Shown: positions 44,728 through 55,895, counted from the stretch's first letter. The stretch: DNA of 64,000 nt from Juglans regia (GCF_001411555.2 NC_049911.1:7510209-7574208); one strand, 5' to 3'. Notes: generated by a model from the letters alone, not told the origin. Program-made: numbers and translations.

Positions 44728-45804
44728 AGATGAGAGAGTGGCGTGCATGCAGTGGGTAGATGGACGCGAACGTGCAGAAACATGGAGTCTGAAATTATTT
44801 TCACGGGGTATGGCACTTTAAACCGAAAATAATTGGCCCACGACTTGGATCTTAAATGGGGTTAATGCATGGCCTTTTTCTCTAAGTTTTAGACCTCAAC
44901 TCAACCTAAAAAAATTACAGTAGCACCATAAATTTTTCGAGTGAAAATCTACTTGGTCCATTAAAAGAAACCTATCAAAAACAGAAAATTATAATCCGCC
45001 AAAAATAGTTTAGGCCCATACTCTCTTCCAAAAAATTTTACTCGAAATTTCAAATGGACTTTTCATTCCTATAAACTCAAAAATTTTGTAAAGCGGGCTT
45101 AGCTGGGCCCGGGTGTTATATTCTTGCTCAAGTCCTCCACTGAGCTCCCCTCTGTCGGCCTCTCACTCTCCCTGTGCCCCTTGGTTTTCAACCATGCTAC
45201 ACGACAGAAGCCATCGCATGCAACCCCGTTGCCACCGCACGTCATCTCTCGCTCTGCCTCTCTCTCTCTCCCTCCCGCTCATCTCTCTTTGCCTCTCTCA
45301 CTCTCGCCACCCAGCCTAGGCTGCTTCGCAGCCGCACTCCCTTCCCAGCTCAACAATCGAGCCACCACAGTATTCCAGCCCAGCCGTCGCACGTGGCCCC
45401 TAACTTCTCCTGGTGTAAGCCCCTGCCGCCATTGCACTTCTATTATTTCTGTGTTTTTGGATCTATTCACTGCTTGTTTTTCCTCATATAGTATGTGTGT
45501 ATATATATATATTTGAATTGTTAACCCAAAAGTTTAGTACTATTACCAGTTTACCCTTAGTGTATACTCTTTTATATTTTTGAATGAATGGTCAATTTGG
45601 GTTTATGTTTAAATGGGTTCTGTTTTAAGTCTCATAAAATATTGAGGACTTTTTTTTATTCAGTAAGGTTGTTGTGCTCTGATGATGTGATTTGTTGGGA
45701 GGTTGATGTTTATATTAAGACTTTGTAATGCCTTAGAATAATTATACTGGAATATTTGATGTAAATTTATGAGTATTTTGTGCGATAGAGAAAACTTAGA
45801 GTAT

Positions 45805-45845
45805 GTCCCCGAGGGTATGAGTTAACTCTTCATACCCTCGGGGAC
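45805..45845. repeat. Perfect 16-bp inverted repeat (hairpin)
   Basis: gtccccgagggtatga (45805-45820) is followed by a 9-base spacer and by its exact reverse complement (45830-45845). The spacer includes part of the palindrome gagttaactc. It lies in noncoding sequence upstream of element B's gag, near the presumed end of LTR F. Confidence 0.95.
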
Positions 45846-46033
45846 GATTTTAGACATTGGAGATTAGTCATTACCATTGTTGCGCGTACTTATTTTCCTC
45901 TTTATTGTAGCTACCTTTATAACTTTGAAGTATTATATATATGTTTTGTTTTTACGATTACCACTAATTAATTATGTATATATGAACGCTGTAATTTTTG
46001 AAACGAATATTAAGATCTAAGTTATTTTTTTAG

Positions 46034-46970
46034 GATGCCACCTCGTCATTGAGAATGAAGGATGTCATATCTAAATGCAAACTAGAGCGAAAGGGAAGCA
46101 AACCCAAGTGCTTCCGAAGTACTACGAGCAGGAGCTCATCAATTAATAGATGATCTCGAGCAAAATTGCTCGGGTCGCCAACGCAACTATAATGAAGGAG
46201 GTTGTACCATAGAACAATTCAATTGGATGCAACCCCTTAATTTGATGGGAGAGGCGAACCAATCCTAGTGGAGGATTGGGTTCAAGATATTGAGGAGATA
46301 ATGCGGGTGCTAACCTGCATAGATGAACAAAAGGTGGCATATGCCACATTCAAACTGACCGGGGAGGCAAAAAAGATGTTGGATTTCAAAAAGAACTATC
46401 CGAGAAGCAGGGGGGACAGAAATAGCCAGTTGGCTGCATTTCAAGTAGATTTTTCTTGAGCGCTTTTTCCCAAGCTTGGCCCAAGTTGATAAGGCTATGG
46501 AATTTGCCACTTTGGTGTAGGGAACCATGACTGCGCACCAGTATGCAGCTAGATTTATTGAATTGTCCCGTTTCACTGTGTATTTGATTCCTGATGAGGA
46601 AAAGAAGGCGCGTAAATCTGAACAAGGGCTTAACGAAAAACTTTATGAACGAGTAGTGGGCTTCTAGATTCGGAACTTCTCAGAGTTGGTAGATAAGGCC
46701 ATAATTTTTGAACGAAGCCTTCAAAGGAGCGCTGCATTGCACGATCAGAGGAAGAGGACTATTTCGTCGGGGTATCATTCTGGCGTGGACCAAGGATCGT
46801 GGAAAAAGAGGAATGAAGGTAGTAGCTCGTGTAAGAGGCTAGTTTAAGGCACCCAACAAGCATATCAGTGGAGAACTCGCAACCTAGTACATGTCGGAGT
46901 ATGCAGGAAGGAAGCGAGACTATGCTACCGTTGTGGCAAATCTGGTCACTATCTTAGGGATTGCCTGTTG
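46034..46970 (+). pseudogene. gag: Gag pseudogene of element B
   Basis: MPPRH, followed at once by a stop, begins at 46034; the frame then wanders. Recognisable parts are VLRAGAHQLIDDL near 46120, YATFKLTGEAKKMLDFKKNY near 46338, MTAHQYAARFIELSRF near 46528 and EKLYERVVGF. The zinc knuckle CYRCGKSGHYLRDC (about 46924-46965) keeps all four ligands. Stops include 46457-46459 and 46664-46666. Its relative in element C is at 14953-15930. Confidence 0.85.
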
Positions 46971-47059
46971 CAAGACGATAGCAACAGGCCAACACCACCT
47001 AGGATAGAAGGGACAATGCGAGGCAACATCCAACATACTATTGCGCCTGCACGAGTTTT

Positions 47060-47357
47060 TTCTTTAACACTAGGAGAGGCTGAGGATAGGAATGATGTGA
47101 TCATGGGTATGACTTATTTCCTATGTTTAAGATATTAATTTGTTGGTTGACGTTAAGACTTAGAAATTTTAGTTCATGAATGATGTTGATTGTGACCACA
47201 GGTACTCTTTCTTTGTTTGCTAATAATGCCACTGTGTTATTTAATTCGCGAGCGACACATTCTTTTGTTTCCATAACTTATTCTCGATTTTGCACCTTAG
47301 AAACTGAAAAGTTAAAGTGCAAGTTAGTGGTCGGGACCCCAACAGGAAATTCGATAG
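47060..47357 (+). pseudogene. Protease pseudogene of element B, first half
   Basis: NNATVLFNSRATHSFVS near 47220-47270 is the retropepsin active-site loop with Asp to Asn and Gly to Arg, so DSG reads NSR. The sequence stops at PTGNS, where element A was inserted at 47358; it continues at 58045. Confidence 0.85.
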
Positions 47358-48110
47358 TGTGGTGCCCTCGACCCCCACATATGGAAACTCGGGAATCGAG
47401 ACGCCTGAATGATGACAACACAGTCACGTATCCCAACGATAGTACCAAGTGTGTGTACACACAACAGTGTACATTGAACAAAGCAGCGGATAATTTAAGT
47501 AGGCTGACTAAGTACCATAATTGTTTAATACAAATTAACATAAGTAAAATGTTTAAAAAGAGTTAAATAGTTATCCCAAAAAATATAATGCAAAGTCCAA
47601 ATACATAAACGAGTGATCCCATATTACTCCTCTAGCGGAGCCTAATCCTCCGACTCAACTTCAGCATCATCTGTATCAAAATCTGCGATACCATAAAACG
47701 GTACCGCAAGTAACTAATAATCCAAACAACCTTTGTGAATAAAAATGCAATAATGCAACCAATAATTATGCATGCATATGATGAAATATGCATTAGACCC
47801 AAACATTTGTTGTGGTTGAGCCTGAGGATTCGGCTCCACAAGAGGAGTGATATGGGATCACTCATTTATGTATTTGGACTTTATATTATATTTTTTGGGA
47901 TAATTGTATAACTCTTTTTAAGTGTTTTACTTATGTTAATTTGTATTAAATAATGCTGGTACTTAGTCGACTTACTTAAATTATCCGCTGCTTTGTTCAT
48001 TGTACACTGTTGCATGTTCACACTTGGCACTATCGTTTGGATGCGTGACCATGTTGTCATTATCCAGGCATCTTGATTCCTGAGTTTCCATACGTGGGGT
48101 TGGGGCCGCG
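47358..48110. repeat. Foldback made of two LTR tails in opposite orientation
   Basis: 47358 to about 47815 is the reverse complement of the last roughly 450 bases of the family A LTR, so the element's left terminus is an inverted LTR end (tgtggtgccctcgaccc). About 47816-48110 is the last roughly 290 bases of the same LTR in direct orientation, ending near catacgtggggttgggg. The two tails can pair over about 290 bases with a loop of about 150-170. A third, direct LTR part follows at 48111. Confidence 0.88.
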
Positions 48111-48805
48111 CGAAACTGGGCATTGCTCTTTATGGAGTCACTCGCATGGTCATTACTCGTGTGTGACGAAGGTAGTCAAGGTGTGCGGATGATCCCTAGG
48201 GGAGATCATGGTGTATATGGTTAAAATGGTGGATTAATGTTTTGGGCCATTTTCTAGGAAAAATGGCAAGAAAATATTTTTATGGAAATATTTTGGGCCA
48301 AAAATAGGATTTTGGCATGCGTTGGAAAATATTCATTTTCAGAGAAAATGTTGTTTTGGGTCTAAAGCATATTTCATTATATGCATGCATAATTGTTGGT
48401 TGCATTAATGCATTTTTATCTTGTGGGTTATTTCGATCATTACTTACCTGCGGTATCGTTTTATGGTAACGCAGATTTTGATGCAGATGATGCTGACATT
48501 GAGCCTGAGGTTTCGACACTGCCGGAGGAGTGATATGGGATCACTCGTTTATGTATTCGATCTTTGTATTATATATATTTTTTGGGATAACTGTATAACT
48601 CTTTTTAAATGTTTTACTTCAGTAAATTTGTATTAAATAATTATGGTACTTAGACGACTTACTTAAATTATCTGTTGCTTTGTTCATTGTACACTATTGC
48701 ATATACACACACTTGGCACTTATAATTTGAGATACGTGATCGTGTTGTCATCATTTTGGCGCCTCGATGCTCCAATTTCCGTAAGTGGGGGTCGGGGTGG
48801 CTACA
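48111..48805 (+). mobile_element. 3' third of element A's 5' LTR
   Basis: Begins inside the LTR at a point matching about 57367 of the 3' LTR and ends ggctaca at 48805, two bases before the PBS. The first roughly 1.45 kb of the LTR is missing, and the foldback stands in its place. Confidence 0.88.
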
Positions 48806-48807
48806 TG

Positions 48808-48819
48808 TGGTATCAGAGC
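48808..48819 (+). other. Primer binding site of element A
   Basis: tggtatcagagc, the exact common initiator tRNA-Met type, lying two bases after the LTR end at 48805. Confidence 0.93.
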
Positions 48820-49050
48820 AATTCGGCTCTGGGTAAAACCATATGTCCCTTAGGTGAGGTACCAGAAATATTTTTTTAAAGTTGTAAATTGAAATTATTT
48901 ATTTGAAAGTATGATATATTATGGGTTTATTTCTACTTCATTTTATGCTGTATTATTTTATTTTATCTTATTTTATTTTTGTTGTTGCTTTTGGTTGTAT
49001 TTGATTTTGTCTGGAATTTTAAGTGGGGTTAAAGGTTGCTCTATGATAGG

Positions 49051-50148
49051 AAAATGGTAAGACCAAGAAGGACAACCAATGAGCCCGAGGATGAATTACT
49101 GAGAGGCAATGGGAATTACGCCATGGCAAGGGCGTTAAATTGCATGACGGAGTTGCTCCAACTGAATTTTCGGCCGCCGCAAGGAGATCTGAATAGAGCG
49201 GTTCAAGCCGGGTGCACCTACGAGTGCTTCCTAGTGCATAGGACGCCTGCCTTTACTGGTGAAGGTGATCCACTTCGGGCTGGAAGGTGGATTGAAGGCC
49301 TTGAAAGGACATTTGAAGTCTGTGGTTGCACGGAGGCCCAGATGGTGTTGTATGGGAGTTACCTGTTGCAAGGCGAAGCGGCAAATTGGTGGCAGACTAA
49401 GTGGCAACTCCTAGAGATGGAGTTGGGATCTTTTGCAGCTGTGTCTTGGCAGTGCTTCAAGAAAGAGTTTGACGATCATTTCTTCCCTGTTTTTGTGAGA
49501 CGACAGAAGGCCCGGGAATTCAGTAGCTTGGTCCAAGGGGATATGACTGTTGAGCAGTATGCCCGAAACTTTACGGAGCTCGAGCAGTTTGCTAGCCAGC
49601 TCATTGTCACTGAGGAGATGCGAGCCGAACGTTTTCAGGAGGGTTTGTGACATGAGATACGTAGACAAGTAGCTTGTCACCATATTTCAAATTTTTAGAG
49701 GTTGGTTGATATGGCCACTATTGCGAACTGTGAAAACAGTTTTGCGGTAGGCTCCCCTCTGGGTCATAAGAGGCAGAGTTTTGCTGGTGAAGGAAGTAGT
49801 TCTGGGTCACGACATAAGTTTGTGCAGAGGACTGGAGCCCGATCGCAGGCAGCCTCCTGTGTTCGTGTGGGAGGCCGAACTCCAGTATGTAGTAGGTGTA
49901 ATACAGCCCACGAGTGTGACTGCTGTTAGAGGGAGATTCAGTGTTTCAGATGTGGCTAGGTAGGGCACTTTGCTCGTGATTGTCCTAACCAAGCTCAGGG
50001 AGGTCGAGGAGGTCGACGTGGTGGTAGGAATAACCAGAGGCAGCTAGTGCAAGCTCGGGTTTATGCTGTGACTCCCGCGGATGTTGATTATGAGGCTCTA
50101 GAGACTCAAGATGCCGGGGTGATTACTGGTATGCGTTTAGTTTAATCT
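49051..50148 (+). pseudogene. gag: Gag of element A, nearly intact but with stops
   Basis: Start MVRPRRTTNEPEDELL at 49051. The gag core includes GEAANWW and FKKEFDDHFFPVFVRR. The same frame runs on to about 50148, broken only by stops at 49648-49650, 49696-49698, 49927-49929 and one inside the zinc knuckle (CFRCG, stop, VGHFARDC near 49942-49985). All knuckle Cys and His are present. The tail is basic and Gly/Arg-rich. Point mutations rather than indels have disabled it. Confidence 0.9.
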
Positions 50149-50214
50149 TTGGATTTGATATTTGGCATGGGTTGATTTTTTTTTTTTAATTTCACTGGTG
50201 TATGTGTTTGCCTC

Positions 50215-50670
50215 AGGTAGAGTTCCTCTGTATTATTTTTATTCCGGTACCTTATTTGACTTTGGGGCATCTCAGTCTTTTGTGTCTATAACTTTTGCAT
50301 GGATGTGCAATCTAGCCACGAAGCCTTTATCACAATTTTGGGAGTGACTGTCCCTAATGGTGAGATTGTGTGGTGCTCTAAAGTCGCTTTAGGCTATCCT
50401 TTGGATTTTGGTGGGAGGACACTCGAGGCAGATTTAATAATGTTCAAGTTGCCTGGGTTTGACATTATTCTTGGAATAGATTGGTTGCATCGGTATTTTG
50501 CAAACATTAATTGTAGAAGTTGGGTAATCAGTTTTCAACTTTCGGAACTACTTGGAATTTGTGGGAAGCAAGTTGAAAGCAAGACCAGTAGTTATATCTG
50601 CAATTCAAGCGAAGAGAGATATAGCTTGTGGAGCAGATGCCTTTTTGGTTCAAGTGGTATCTACGCTATC
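50215..50670 (+). pseudogene. Protease pseudogene of element A
   Basis: GTLFDFGASQSFVS (about 50250-50290) is the retropepsin loop with DSG changed to DFG. After a frame change near 50300 comes GFDIILGIDWLHRY (about 50458-50500), the second conserved block. The reading frame changes again near 50550, before the linker to RT. Confidence 0.82.
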
Positions 50671-50671
50671 T

Positions 50672-51590
50672 GAGAAGAAGTCTTTAGTAGATATTCCAGT
50701 TGTGGAAGAATTTCCTGACGTGTTCGTGGATGAATTTCCTCACCAACTCCAGTTCGTGAGTTGGAGTTTGTTATTGATTTGGAACCTGGAGTGGCTCCTA
50801 TGCACAAGGCTCCTTACCGTATGGCACCGGCTGAGTTAAAAGAGTTGAAAGCTCAGTTGCAAGAACTGGTTGATAAGAGATTTATTCAGCCTAGTACTTC
50901 GCCTTGGGGAGCACTTGTTTTATTTGTTAAGAAGAAGGACGGTACTCTCAGGATGTGTACTGACTACCGGAAACTTAATAAGGTGACTATCAAGAATAAG
51001 TACCCTCTTCCTCGGATCGATGATTTCTTTGACCAGCTTCAAGGAGCAACTGTCTTCTCGAAGATTGACTTGAGATCAGGGTACTACCAGTTGAGGATAA
51101 GAGATAAGGATGTGCCCAAGACTGCTTTTAGGACGAGGTATGGGCATTATGAGTTTAAAGTGATGTCTTTTGGGTTAGCTAATGCCCCTACTGCCTTTAT
51201 GGATTTGATGAATCGGGTATTTCGACCTTATTTGGATTCATTTGTGGTGGTGTTCCTCGATGACATTTTGATTCATTCTTGAGATTTGGAAGAGCATGCT
51301 TATCACCTTCGTCTGGTGCTTGGGAAGTCAAGAGAACATCAGTTGTATGCTAAGCTAAGTAAATGTGAATTTTGGTTGGAAGAAGTCAAGTTTCTTGGAC
51401 ACGTGATTTCCCGAGAGGGAGTGGCCGTAAATCCTAGCAAGGTGGGAGCTGTTTTGTCAAGGCCTCACCCTTCAACAGTGAGTGAGATTCAGAGTTTCTT
51501 GGGTCTTGCCAGATATTATCAGAGATTTGTAGAAGGATTTTCTCGATTATCTGGACCTCTCACTGCTTTGACTAGGAGGAATACTGAGTT
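50672..51590 (+). pseudogene. Reverse transcriptase of element A, catalytic aspartates kept
   Basis: Open at 50761-51282 and 51286-51747. Blocks: [52 protein letters not shown] (motif A Asp kept), [20 protein letters not shown] and [12 protein letters not shown] (both Asp kept). A TGA at 51280-51282 directly after that box is the main lesion; [15 protein letters not shown] and [16 protein letters not shown] follow. It is the only RT here, apart from element B's, with all catalytic aspartates. Confidence 0.92.
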
Positions 51591-52022
51591 TGTTTGGTCA
51601 AACAGATGCGAGGGAAGTTTCCAAGAGTTGAAGAGGAGATTGACAACGCCACCTGTTTTGGCACTCCTGGAGCCACACAAGTCGTTTGTGGTTTTTAACG
51701 ATGCATCCATGTTTGGGTTAGGATGCATTCTTATGCAGGAGGGATGAGTTGTTGCTTATGCACCTCATTAATTAAAAATTCATGAGAGGAATTAAGCCAC
51801 GCATGATTTGGAATTGGCGGCTATATGGCGACATTATTTGTATGGAGAAGTCTGTGAAGTTTACACTAACCATAAGAGCTTGAAGCATCTATTTTCTCGG
51901 AAGAATATAAATATGAGATAGAGGTGGTGGTTAGAGTTGATTAGCGACTACCAATGTGAGACCAAGTATCATCCAGGAAAGGTGAATCTAGTTGCGAATG
52001 CTTTGAGTAGGAAGTCTCAACT
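51590..52022 (+). pseudogene. RNase H of element A, cut by a solo LTR
   Basis: [18 protein letters not shown] keeps the first catalytic Asp; a stop follows at 51745-51747. [10 protein letters not shown] keeps the Glu, while [10 protein letters not shown] has Asp to Asn. Other stops lie near 51768, 51795 and 51916. The C-terminal ANALSRKSQL is reached at 52022, where the solo LTR starts. Confidence 0.88.
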
Positions 52023-54242
52023 TGTAACACCTCGTATTTTAGTGTATTTTTACTGAAGGATTATTTTTATTTATTCAAAAAATTTATTCTCTTGTTTTAA
52101 AATTATTGGATTTTTAGTGGGTTTATTTTTTATGATTTTTAATTTTGTGAAAATTATTTTGAACTGCTTTCTTAATATTATTTATTGTTATGCATTTAAA
52201 TTCTTTTCATATTTAATTAATTACTGTTAGATTTAATCATTTCAATTTCACTTTATCATTACGCTTAAATTATTTTATTTAACTTGTGGTTTTGAAATCG
52301 TTTCCGTTGGATCAATTTTGTGACCCAAGTTATGAGGATTGGACCTCATTTCTTTTCCCTCCATTTTTCTTTCCTCTCCTTTTCTTTTCTCTTTCTTTTC
52401 TTTTTTCCACATTTCTTCCTTCGGTCTCTCCCTCCCGCGCGCGACACTCTCTTTCTCCCTCTCTCCGTCCGTTTCTTTCGTCCACCCAGCCCGCCGCCGT
52501 GAGCCGGCGGTGATCGACACTGCCCAGCTCGTTTGTCTCCCCAGCCGCCAGCGACCTCACCCCACCAACCTCAACTCCATTCGCGCCGCCGTTAGCCACC
52601 ACCAGCCCTTCAAGCCGCGAAGTCATCTTCGCTCCAGCGCCGCCATCGTGCCACCTCCGGCCACCATCTTCTCACCACATCATCCTCGACCTCTTAGCAA
52701 CCCATTGGACCCAACCCCACATCCGATCCGTCACCGGTGAAGCACATTCATCAACATTTTCGTCTTAGGCTTTGTGGTCTTCAACCTCCCTCTACGCCGC
52801 CACCCACGGCCAACCACCACCACCACTAGCTTCACCGACATCCCTAAGCCCTACCCTATCAATCTCGGGTTTTCGTTTGCACCCGTTCAAAAGTGGGTCT
52901 TTGAGACCCACGGCCACAGTGCATTTGGCACTGTTTTGTTGCTGCGTTGCTCTCTTGCATCTCCGTGATCCTCCGGAAATTATTATATAGCACTGTAAGT
53001 ATTTTCCAAAGAACTTTTATGATTTAAATGTATTTTTACACTAACTCATAACACTGTATTGAATTATTGATTGGTTTTGCCGGACTGAGTCCGAGGAGTA
53101 CGGGGGTCGGATGGATTAGGGGAGGAAGTTGTTTGTGTGATTGGATTGTGTTGACATTGTTGGTTGTTGGATATTGTTGTCATGTTGTGTTCATTGCAAT
53201 TGCACGCAAGTTCATGTTTGTAACTGAAAACTGGGTTTTCGCATGATTGCATGCATGTTCATGTGTTTATTTGAAAACGGGGTTTTCATGTGAGAAATGA
53301 TTTTGAGTATGTTTGCAATGTTGGATTGACTAGTTTGAGAAAAAGGGAAAGAGACTGTAGGGATGGTGGTAAGCAGGGATGGTGGTTGTGTCCTGCCTGT
53401 GATTCCCGCCTACGGTGCATGCGGTAAGGATGGTGGTAAGCAGGGATGGTGGTAGAGTCCCGCCTGTGATTCCCGCCTACAGTGCTTTGATATGTATTCA
53501 TTGTGTGTAAAGGAACTGTAGGGATGGTGGTAAGCAGGGATGGTGGTAGAGTCCCGCCTGTGATTCCCGCCTACGGTGCACGCGGTAGGGATGGTGGTTG
53601 TATCCAGCCTGTGATTCCCGCCTATGGTGCACGCGGTAGGATGGTGGTATAGTCCCGCCTGTGATTCCCGCCTATAGTGTCCAATAAATTGTTGAGTTTT
53701 GTGTAAATCATTTTCTGGGAAAATGTTGGATTATATGTTTTGGCTAAAAATGGGATTTTTAACGTGTGTTGGAAAATAATCGTTTTCAGAAAAAATAAGG
53801 TTTTGGGATCTGTTAGTTGGTTGCTTTAATGCGTTTTTATCTCGAGGGTTGTTTGGATTATTACTTACTTGCGGTACCGTTTTATGGTATCGCAGACTTT
53901 GATGCATATGAGGATGATGAGCCTTAGGCTTTGGCTCCCTTGGAAGAGCGATCTAGGATTGCTCTCGTGTATCAAGATTTATTATCCTACTTTTTTATGT
54001 TATTATCTTTTGTAATATATTTGGGATGACTGTATAACTTTTTAAAGGTAATTTATTTTGGATACTTGTATTTAAAATTCTGGTACTTAGTTGACTTATT
54101 ATATTATCTGCTGCGACTTTTCTTGTGCACTTTTGTATGTTGCACACACTTGGGCACATTTTGTTGGGATGTGTGACCCATGTTGTCATCATCCCGACGT
54201 CACGATTCTTGCGTCCCTATACGTGGGAGTCGGGGCGTCACA
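52023..54242 (+). mobile_element. Solo LTR of family A inside element A, 2.2 kb, TSD caact/taact
   Basis: Starts tgtaacacctcg and ends cggggcgtcaca. It is flanked by caact (52018-52022) and taact (54243-54247), four of five bases matching. The split polymerase resumes directly after it. It contains the pyrimidine-rich tract (52340-52480), the 51-bp repeat array and the same tail as 1800-2342. It is a relative of the host element's own LTRs. Confidence 0.92.
53358..53690 (+). repeat. About 50-bp tandem repeats inside the solo LTR (5 units)
   Basis: Five units begin (g)tagggatggtggt or a close variant at about 53358, 53423, 53517, 53584 and 53634. Each contains cctgtgattcccgcc. A spacer gatatgtattcattgtgtg interrupts the array in both this LTR and the one at 1538-2342. 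Confidence 0.88.
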
Positions 54243-55250
54243 TAACTGGTGGACGAGGCAAAGTCATCAGGTTTGGACTCTCTTCTTTGTGGGATGAGAA
54301 GACTTCTTATTGGGAGTTCGCAGCAAGAAGAATTGTTATCTTCGGTTTTGGATGTCCGAGTAGTTGATTTTGAAGAATTGATGACTCTCTAAAGAAGGGA
54401 TCCAAAGTTGTTCGACATCAGAAAGAGAGTGAGGAAGTCTAGAGGACCCTTGATTTATAGTTTGGATAAAGATGGTATTCTTCGGTTTTGGGATCGTAGA
54501 GTGATTCCCCAAGATTCAGAATTTAAAGAGCGAATTTCGACAGAAGCTCATGCGGCTCCTTATTCCTTTTCATCCTGGAAGCACAAATATGTACCGAGAT
54601 TTAAAGAGAGATTTCTGGTGGGATGGGATGAAGATGGATATCACCATGTTTATCGAGAAATGTGACATGTGCCGTCAAGTTAAGGCTGAGCATAAAAGAC
54701 CTGTTGGTAAACTTCAACCACTCCCTATTCTTGAGTGGAAGTGGGATGACATTTCTATGGATTTTGTAGTGGGTTTGCCGAGGACCCCTAGTGGAAAGAA
54801 CTCGGTTTGGGTGATTGTTGATCAGTTGACCAAGAGTGCCCATTTCTTGCCTATCAATAATACTGACTCTTTGGGAAAGCTGACTTGGTTGTATGTCAAA
54901 GAGGTAATGCGTTTGCACAGAGTACCCAAGAGTATTGTGTCAGATCGGGACCCGCGGTTCACGTCCCATTTTTGGAAGAGTTTGCAAGCAGCTTTAGGCA
55001 CTAAGTTGAAATTTAGTACTGCATATCACCCTCAAATTGACGGTCAATCAGAGTGCACTATTCAGACTCTTGAGGATATGTTGCAGGCTTGTGTCATGGA
55101 ATTTCAAGGGAGTTGGAAAAATCATCTGTTGCTAATAGAGTTTGCATATAATAACAGTTTTCATGCCTCCATTCAGATGGCCCATATGAAGCTTTGTATG
55201 GAAGGAAGTGTAGATCACCTTTGTGTTGGAATGAAGTTGGCGTGAGTAAA
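54243..55250 (+). pseudogene. Integrase of element A
   Basis: After the solo LTR the linker leads to KSRGPLIYSLDKDGILRFWD and the H2C2 finger (CDMCRQVKAEHKRPVGKLQ, with the His side near 54540-54580 in a shifted frame). The open frame at 54550-55245 has [31 protein letters not shown] and HPQIDGQSECTIQTLEDML; all three catalytic acids are present. A one-base loss near 55180, in what should read QMAPYEALYG, shifts the frame. Confidence 0.92.
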
Positions 55251-55895
55251 TTAATTGGGCCCGAGTTAATTCATGAAATGAAAGATCAAGTTCGGGTTAT
55301 AAGGAAAAAAATGGCAGAAGCACAAAGTCGTCAGAAAAGTTACAGATACGAGGAGAATAGACTTATCCTTTGAGATAGGTGATTGGGTTTACCTCAAGGT
55401 CTCTCCTATGAAAGGCGTTAAGCGCTTTGGTAAGAAGGTAAAGCTTATTCCGAGGTATGTTGGCCCCCTTTTCAGATTGTGGAGAAGGTTGGGCTTGTTG
55501 CTTACAGAGTTTCATTGCTAGACTATTTTGGGGAAGTTCACGATGTGTTCCATGTGTTGTCATTGAAGAAGAGTTTTGGAAATCAAGAACCACGTTTTGT
55601 CGACCCTGAATGCATTCAACTTCAGCCTAACCTTACTTATGAAGTTGCCCCAACGCAGATTGTGGGTTGGAAAAAGCAAAGGTTAAGGTCCAAGACAATA
55701 TCTTTGGTGGAAGTGTCAAGGATGATCCATTGGCGCAAGATTTCACTTGGGAGTGAGAAGCCGACATGAGGGAGCAATATCCGTATTTGTTTGATTGACC
55801 CTAGTGGTATGTTTCTTGAGTCTGCTTTTAGTCGAATCTTATTCCTATCCTAGCTTAAATGTTTGACCTTGTCGATTTCGAGGACGACATTTTAT
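55251..55895 (+). pseudogene. Integrase C-terminus and chromodomain-like tail of element A
   Basis: YERR-like and GVKRFGKKVKLIPRYVG blocks, then VGLVAYRVSLLDYFGEVHDV in a new frame (55479-55769), then QIVGWKKQRLRSKTISLVEV. In Tekay/Del elements this last segment is the degenerate chromodomain. At least two frameshifts and a stop occur in this part. Confidence 0.82.

Larger units (their letters stand above)
39243..45120 (-). mobile_element. Minus-strand solo LTR (family E), TSD ttctt
   Basis: On the plus strand it runs from tgtaacgccccgttc to gcccgggtgttata and is flanked by ttctt at 39238-39242 and 45121-45125. Without the LTR nested at 41740-44508 it is about 3.1 kb. The terminal base pair reads TA where CA is expected. 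Features on the minus strand include a TATA region at 44688-44698, the conserved block near 40485-40570 and a 30-bp repeat array. A second copy in the same orientation begins at 63647. Confidence 0.9.
38539..45993 (+). mobile_element. LTR F in element B's leader, truncated and split
   Basis: Starts tgtaacacctaggcc at 38539. A telo-box-like ctagggtttt is at 38904 and a TATA run at 38923. It is interrupted by the minus-strand LTR at 39243-45120 and resumes at 45126 with CT-rich leader sequence. The right end is not obvious. A candidate is 45993, because atttt follows there (45994-45998) and atttt also precedes 38539 (38534-38538); this implies a terminal ..gta and a shortened LTR of about 1.6 kb. 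Confidence 0.6.
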
